A stretch of DNA of 8,153 bases from an uncultured Oscillospiraceae bacterium (lineage in GTDB: Bacteria > Bacillota > Clostridia > Oscillospirales > Oscillospiraceae): the NCBI GenBank assembly GCA_934615645.1, contig CAKTTR010000077.1:1-8153 (forward strand), written 5' to 3'. Numbering within the stretch: position 1 is the stretch's first letter; each line of letters starts with the position of its first letter. The notes under the pieces are model-generated. The model searched no databases. It worked only from the letters and a program-made list of their open reading frames with translations, and was not told the origin of the DNA. Shown piece by piece: positions 5,984-8,153 of the stretch. Made by a program: the position numbers and the translations under genes.

Positions 5984-6584
5984 TGGCTTTCTTCGAGGTC
6001 ATTTTTCCGTCAACCATATTTCAATTCTCGCCCCCGCGAGGGGGGCGACACGGCGGGGACATTGACCGTGAATTTTGTCGTTGTATTTCAATTCTCGCCC
6101 CCGCGAGGGGGGCGACGCAAGAGTCAGTGCGGCGGCCTGGGCCTCAACACTGATTTCAATTCTCGCCCCCGCGAGGGGGGCGACTAGATGCGCGCCGTCG
6201 TTGCGGAAAGCTGCCCGTCCATTTCAATTCTCGCCCCCGCGAGGGGGGCGACGTCGGATATCACAGGCGGGATCATCGGCCCAATTAGCATTTCAATTCT
6301 CGCCCCGCGAGGGGGGCGACCTATGCTGCTTTACCATCGCAACATACCGGCTCAATTTCAATTCTCGCCCCCGCGAGGGGGGCGACAAAAAGGCTTATGA
6401 CACGGCGAGCGCGGCGCAGATTTCAATTCTCGCCCCCGCGAGGGGGGCGACGGGGCAGTGAGGTAAATTACATCTTCTCCAATAAATTTCAATTCTCGCC
6501 CCCGCGAGGGGGGCGACCAAATCGGTAAGGCAATCACCTTCGCAACGGTACAATTTCAATTCTCGCCCCCGCGAGGGGGGCGAC
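5951..6584 (-). CRISPR. Type I-C CRISPR array: 10 repeats, 9 spacers
   Basis: The repeat is 32 bp. Read on the minus strand it begins GTCGCCCCCC and ends GAATTGAAAT, the form of type I-C repeats, with an internal stem of CGCCCCC against GGGGGCG. Repeats are at 6553-6584, 6486-6517, 6420-6451, 6355-6386, 6290-6320 (31 bp, one C missing), 6221-6252, 6153-6184, 6085-6116, 6018-6049 and a degenerate last copy at 5951-5983. The other eight are identical. Spacers, from leader side to tail, are 6518-6552, 6452-6485, 6387-6419, 6321-6354, 6253-6289, 6185-6220, 6117-6152, 6050-6084 and 5984-6017, of 33-37 bp. Orientation follows from the ATTGAAAT repeat end, the degenerate copy at the far end and the co-oriented cas genes. 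The crRNAs should guide a Cas5-Cas8c-Cas7 Cascade encoded outside the window. Confidence 0.97.
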
Positions 6585-6619
6585 AGCAAATATCACCAAA
6601 ATGCTGCGTGATAATTGCT
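6585..6619. repeat. Palindrome abutting the leader-repeat junction
   Basis: AGCAAATATCAC (6585-6596) and GTGATAATTGCT (6608-6619) are inverted copies matching at 11 of 12 positions, separated by 11 bp. The outer base is directly next to the first repeat. It could be a leader-anchoring site for the adaptation complex, a protein operator, or a hairpin in the precursor crRNA. Its function is unknown. Confidence 0.6.
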
Positions 6620-6720
6620 GCATAATAAACAAATCTTAAAAAGAAAACCAGCTGTGGCAGAAAATCGGAACAGAATTATGCCGGTTTTTATACGCCAAAT
6701 GCAAATTTTCCTTCCATTTC
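6585..6720 (-). promoter_or_regulatory. CRISPR leader
   Basis: This AT-rich, gene-free stretch lies between the repeat at 6553-6584 and the inverted repeat that follows cas2. As the leader it should carry the array promoter and the site where Cas1-Cas2 insert new spacers. A possible -10 box, TATTAT on the minus strand (6622-6627), lies 38 bp before the first repeat, but no good -35 pairs with it; CATAAT further upstream is an alternative. An imperfect palindrome (6585-6619) touches the first repeat. Confidence 0.75.
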
Positions 6721-6766
6721 GTGCGCCAACCTCTGGGCCTTTTGTGTATGGGAAAGGTCGGCGCAC
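6721..6766. repeat. Long inverted repeat between cas2 and the leader
   Basis: GTGCGCCAACCT (6721-6732) and AGGTCGGCGCAC (6755-6766) are complementary at 11 of 12 positions with a 22-bp loop, starting 10 bp after the cas2 stop. No U-run follows on the minus strand, so it is not a typical terminator. I recall similar inverted repeats after cas2 in other type I-C loci, but cannot verify this here. Confidence 0.55.
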
Positions 6767-6776
6767 AGGCAAACCG

Positions 6777-7067
6777 TTAAAGGATCAGCGGTTGCCCTGC
6801 TTGTACTAAGGTCGTCTTACCCAGTGTTTCTATCTTGTTCTGATACGAATTGCCCAATCTATAGAACCGGACAGAATCTGCATCTAAGTCGATCACTTTT
6901 TGAATTTCATGCTTCAGCACAGATAACTGCGCCGCATCTACCAGCACTTCAAATACAGAATTTTGCACACGCATTCCATACTTCTGGCAGAGCTTCGCGA
7001 CCTTGCGCAGACGTTTCGCACCGTCCGTCGATGCCGTGTTGACATCATACGTCACGACCAAGAGCAT
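6777..7067 (-). CDS. cas2: CRISPR-associated endoribonuclease-fold protein Cas2 (type I-C)
   Basis: Small ferredoxin-fold protein whose dimer bridges two Cas1 dimers in the spacer-integration complex. The 96-residue length is exactly usual for type I-C. Visible features are MLLVVTYDVNT (1-11) with the conserved Asp8 at the end of strand 1, RVQNSVFEVLV (33-43), DSVRFYRLG (64-72), and the C-terminal tail that helps dimer and Cas1 contacts. The ATG at 7065-7067 is chosen because GGAGG (7075-7079) lies 7 nt upstream and the family begins at this Met; the frame continues upstream but inside cas1. It starts 4 nt after the cas1 stop. The gene appears intact. With Cas1 truncated, it probably has no functional partner unless another Cas1 is encoded elsewhere. 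Confidence 0.96.
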   Translation of the reverse strand: MLLVVTYDVNTASTDGAKRLRKVAKLCQKYGMRVQNSVFEVLVDAAQLSVLKHEIQKVIDLDADSVRFYRLGNSYQNKIETLGKTTLVQAGQPLIL

Positions 7068-7071
7068 CCCC

Positions 7072-7545
7072 TCACCTCCATACAAAGGGCGGATATGCAT
7101 CCAAATCACCGCGAAGTACCCGTGCAAACAGCATCGCCTGCGCATAGGGGATGATCCCAATTTGCACCTTTTCTTCTAAAAACGGGTGTTGGAGCTCCTC
7201 GGCCTTTCGTTTCTGCCAAGCAGCAAGGACCGTCCTACGCCCCTGTTCACTGAGATACACCGCATCCGAATCAACATCGAAGCACTTTTCGTTCAACTGC
7301 CCCCGATGAAAGAGCGCCAGCACAAACCGGTCACACAACGGCGCACGCAGTTCCTCCATCATGTCCAGCGCGAAGGACGGACGTCCCGGTCGGAGCGTAT
7401 GAAGATACCCCGCTGCCGGGTCGAGACCAACCGTTTCCAGCGCCGCCTGAACCTCCCGCGTCAGCAGTGTATAGACGAAGGACAACGTCGCATACAAATA
7501 ACTCTCCGGCGTCAAAACATAAAGTGTATTGAGCAGCTTTTTCAC
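7072..7545 (-). pseudogene. cas1: Type I-C cas1 with large in-frame internal deletion (157 residues)
   Basis: Cas1 is the metal-dependent integrase that inserts spacers. This copy opens with the normal type I-C start, (V)KKLLNTLYVLTPESYLY (residues 1-18), then jumps at about 7489-7494 to ATLSFVYTLLTREVQAALETVG, which in full-length proteins lies about 190 residues further on. The C-terminal half then runs normally: GYLHTLRPGRPS (46-57, catalytic His49), LDMMEEL (60-66, metal ligands Asp61 and Glu64), the EEKVQIGIIPYAQAM region and the family end GDLDAYPPFVWR (146-157). Missing are nearly all of the N-terminal beta domain and the helical segment with the catalytic Glu. The frame is unbroken. 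The GTG at 7543-7545 overlaps the cas4 stop by 4 nt, with GGAGG (7556-7560) 10 nt upstream. It is probably translated but unable to integrate. Assembly collapse is an alternative explanation. Confidence 0.9.
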
Positions 7546-8153
7546 AGCGCACACACCTCCTCCGCCTCCGCTTTCAGCGTTCGGCAGTAGCTCTGGGCCG
7601 AAACTTTAGTCTTTGGCATACAGTATTCTTGCAGAGAACATCTCCTGCATTTTGGCCCATATGCGGCCGGCGGGATACGCAGCTGCATCCGGAGGTCCCT
7701 TAGCCGCTGTGCCATCTCTTCGACCTGCTTTCGCAGTGTGGAATCTAACGGCACCCGCAGCCTTCTGTGGGCCGAGATGAAGTATAACGCGCCTTCGGGA
7801 ATCTCGGTATGATATCGTTCCTCCAGGCACATGGCTTGCGCGCATAGCTGCAGCTTATATTCCGGTTCATCCCGCACCGTTCCGTGCTTATACTCAACGG
7901 GGTACAGCCGTACCGGGAAATCCACTGCTTGAATTTGACAGCCCTTTTCATCCGCTGTCGCTTCGATGCAGTCGCATTTTCCATGCAAACCCAATCGCGC
8001 TGAGAACACCTCATATTCATACAGATTCACAGTTGTTCCCCTGCGCTCTATTCGCTGCGTGTGCACTTTTTGATGCTCGTTTCTGCCCTTGGCGGTATCT
8101 TCATTCTCCAGCCACACCTGCTCATTCATCAGAAGCCCGGCGCGCCGCAGGCA
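7542..8153 (-). CDS. cas4: CRISPR-associated Cas4 nuclease (type I-C), 5' end beyond window
   Basis: RecB-like, iron-sulfur Cas4 that processes prespacers and sets their PAM and orientation together with Cas1-Cas2. The frame runs to the window edge, giving 203 residues; the ATG at 8127-8129 is not the start, because upstream codons give CLRRAGLLMNEQVWLEN, a typical Cas4 N-terminal motif with the first cluster Cys. Numbering from that Cys, the nuclease His is in NEHQKVH (25-31), Asp61 in GKCDCIE, Glu87 and Lys89 in PVEYK, and Gln102 in LQLCAQAM (101-108). The other cluster cysteines are Cys169, Cys172 and Cys178 in KCRRCSLQEYC. All expected key residues in the visible part are present. About 15-20 residues should be missing at the N-terminus. 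It is translationally coupled to cas1 by a 4-nt overlap (7542-7545). Genes cas3-cas5-cas8c-cas7 are expected upstream, beyond 8153. Confidence 0.94.
   Translation of the reverse strand, partial: CLRRAGLLMNEQVWLENEDTAKGRNEHQKVHTQRIERRGTTVNLYEYEVFSARLGLHGKCDCIEATADEKGCQIQAVDFPVRLYPVEYKHGTVRDEPEYKLQLCAQAMCLEERYHTEIPEGALYFISAHRRLRVPLDSTLRKQVEEMAQRLRDLRMQLRIPPAAYGPKCRRCSLQEYCMPKTKVSAQSYCRTLKAEAEEVCAL

Noticed and set aside
6075..6461. Open frames across the array with repeated peptides such as NSRPREGGD and SILAPARGAT
   Set aside because: They are translations of the CRISPR repeat in different frames; the periodic peptides come from the 32-bp repeat, not from a protein.
5951..6584. Array as type I-B, suggested by the ATTTCAAT-like repeat end
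   Set aside because: The 32-bp GC-palindromic repeat starting GTCGC, the cas4-cas1-cas2 order and the type I-C style Cas1/Cas2 sequences all point to I-C; typical clostridial I-B repeats are about 30 bp and AT-rich.
6585..6619. The leader palindrome as a tenth spacer
   Set aside because: Its 35-bp length fits, but the sequence beyond 6619 has no trace of a repeat, and it lies on the leader side.
7068..7160. N-terminal extension of Cas2 into cas1
   Set aside because: Cas2 of this type starts at the MLLVVTYDV methionine, which has its own GGAGG; the extra residues are cas1 read in another frame.
7186..7590. Plus-strand open frame opposite the short cas1
   Set aside because: The minus strand shows unmistakable Cas1 C-terminal motifs; the plus-strand translation has no recognisable feature.

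Overview
The window is a GC-rich bacterial chromosome segment, most likely from an anaerobic, fermentative member of the Bacillota (class Clostridia, perhaps Oscillospiraceae-like). This placing is an inference. It rests on strong GGAGG-type ribosome binding sites, an ATP-type PEP carboxykinase beside a biotin-dependent oxaloacetate decarboxylase/pyruvate carboxylase subunit, a PadR + DUF1700 (HAAS-domain) pair, and Firmicutes-style eutS-eutP order. No rRNA, tRNA or insertion sequence was seen.

Layout. (1) Positions 1-2233, minus strand: the N-terminal 148 residues of an OadA/PycB-like carboxyltransferase, cut by the window edge, and upstream of it a complete pckA. Both act at the PEP/pyruvate/oxaloacetate node. 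(2) 2234-2569: a divergent AT-rich intergenic region with one promoter for pckA and one for the next gene. (3) 2570-4048, plus strand: an unrecognised four-helix membrane protein, then a two-gene eutS-eutP unit with its own near-consensus promoter, a 4-nt gene overlap and a strong intrinsic terminator. No other eut gene is in view. (4) 4046-5902, minus strand: a padR - DUF1700 - polytopic membrane protein operon driven by a fully consensus sigma-A-type promoter with an upstream A/T tract and an 8-bp palindrome in its spacer. (5) 5951-8153, minus strand: the adaptation end of a type I-C CRISPR-Cas locus, reading cas4 (5' end off the window), cas1, cas2, leader, then an array of 10 repeats and 9 spacers. 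The interference genes (cas3, cas5, cas8c, cas7) would lie beyond position 8153.

The main anomaly is cas1. It keeps its start, its frame and its overlap with cas4, but it encodes only 157 residues instead of the roughly 340 usual in type I-C. The first ~18 residues are joined directly to the C-terminal catalytic half. The N-terminal beta domain and the segment carrying the catalytic glutamate are missing, while Cas4 and Cas2 look intact. The simplest reading is a locus with a recent in-frame internal deletion that should block spacer acquisition but leave the stored spacers usable. A 35-bp near-perfect palindrome abuts the leader-repeat junction, and a second long inverted repeat follows cas2.

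I did not find a wholly new system. The items most worth a second look are the deleted Cas1, the leader palindrome, the orphan eutSP unit and the PadR promoter/operator.
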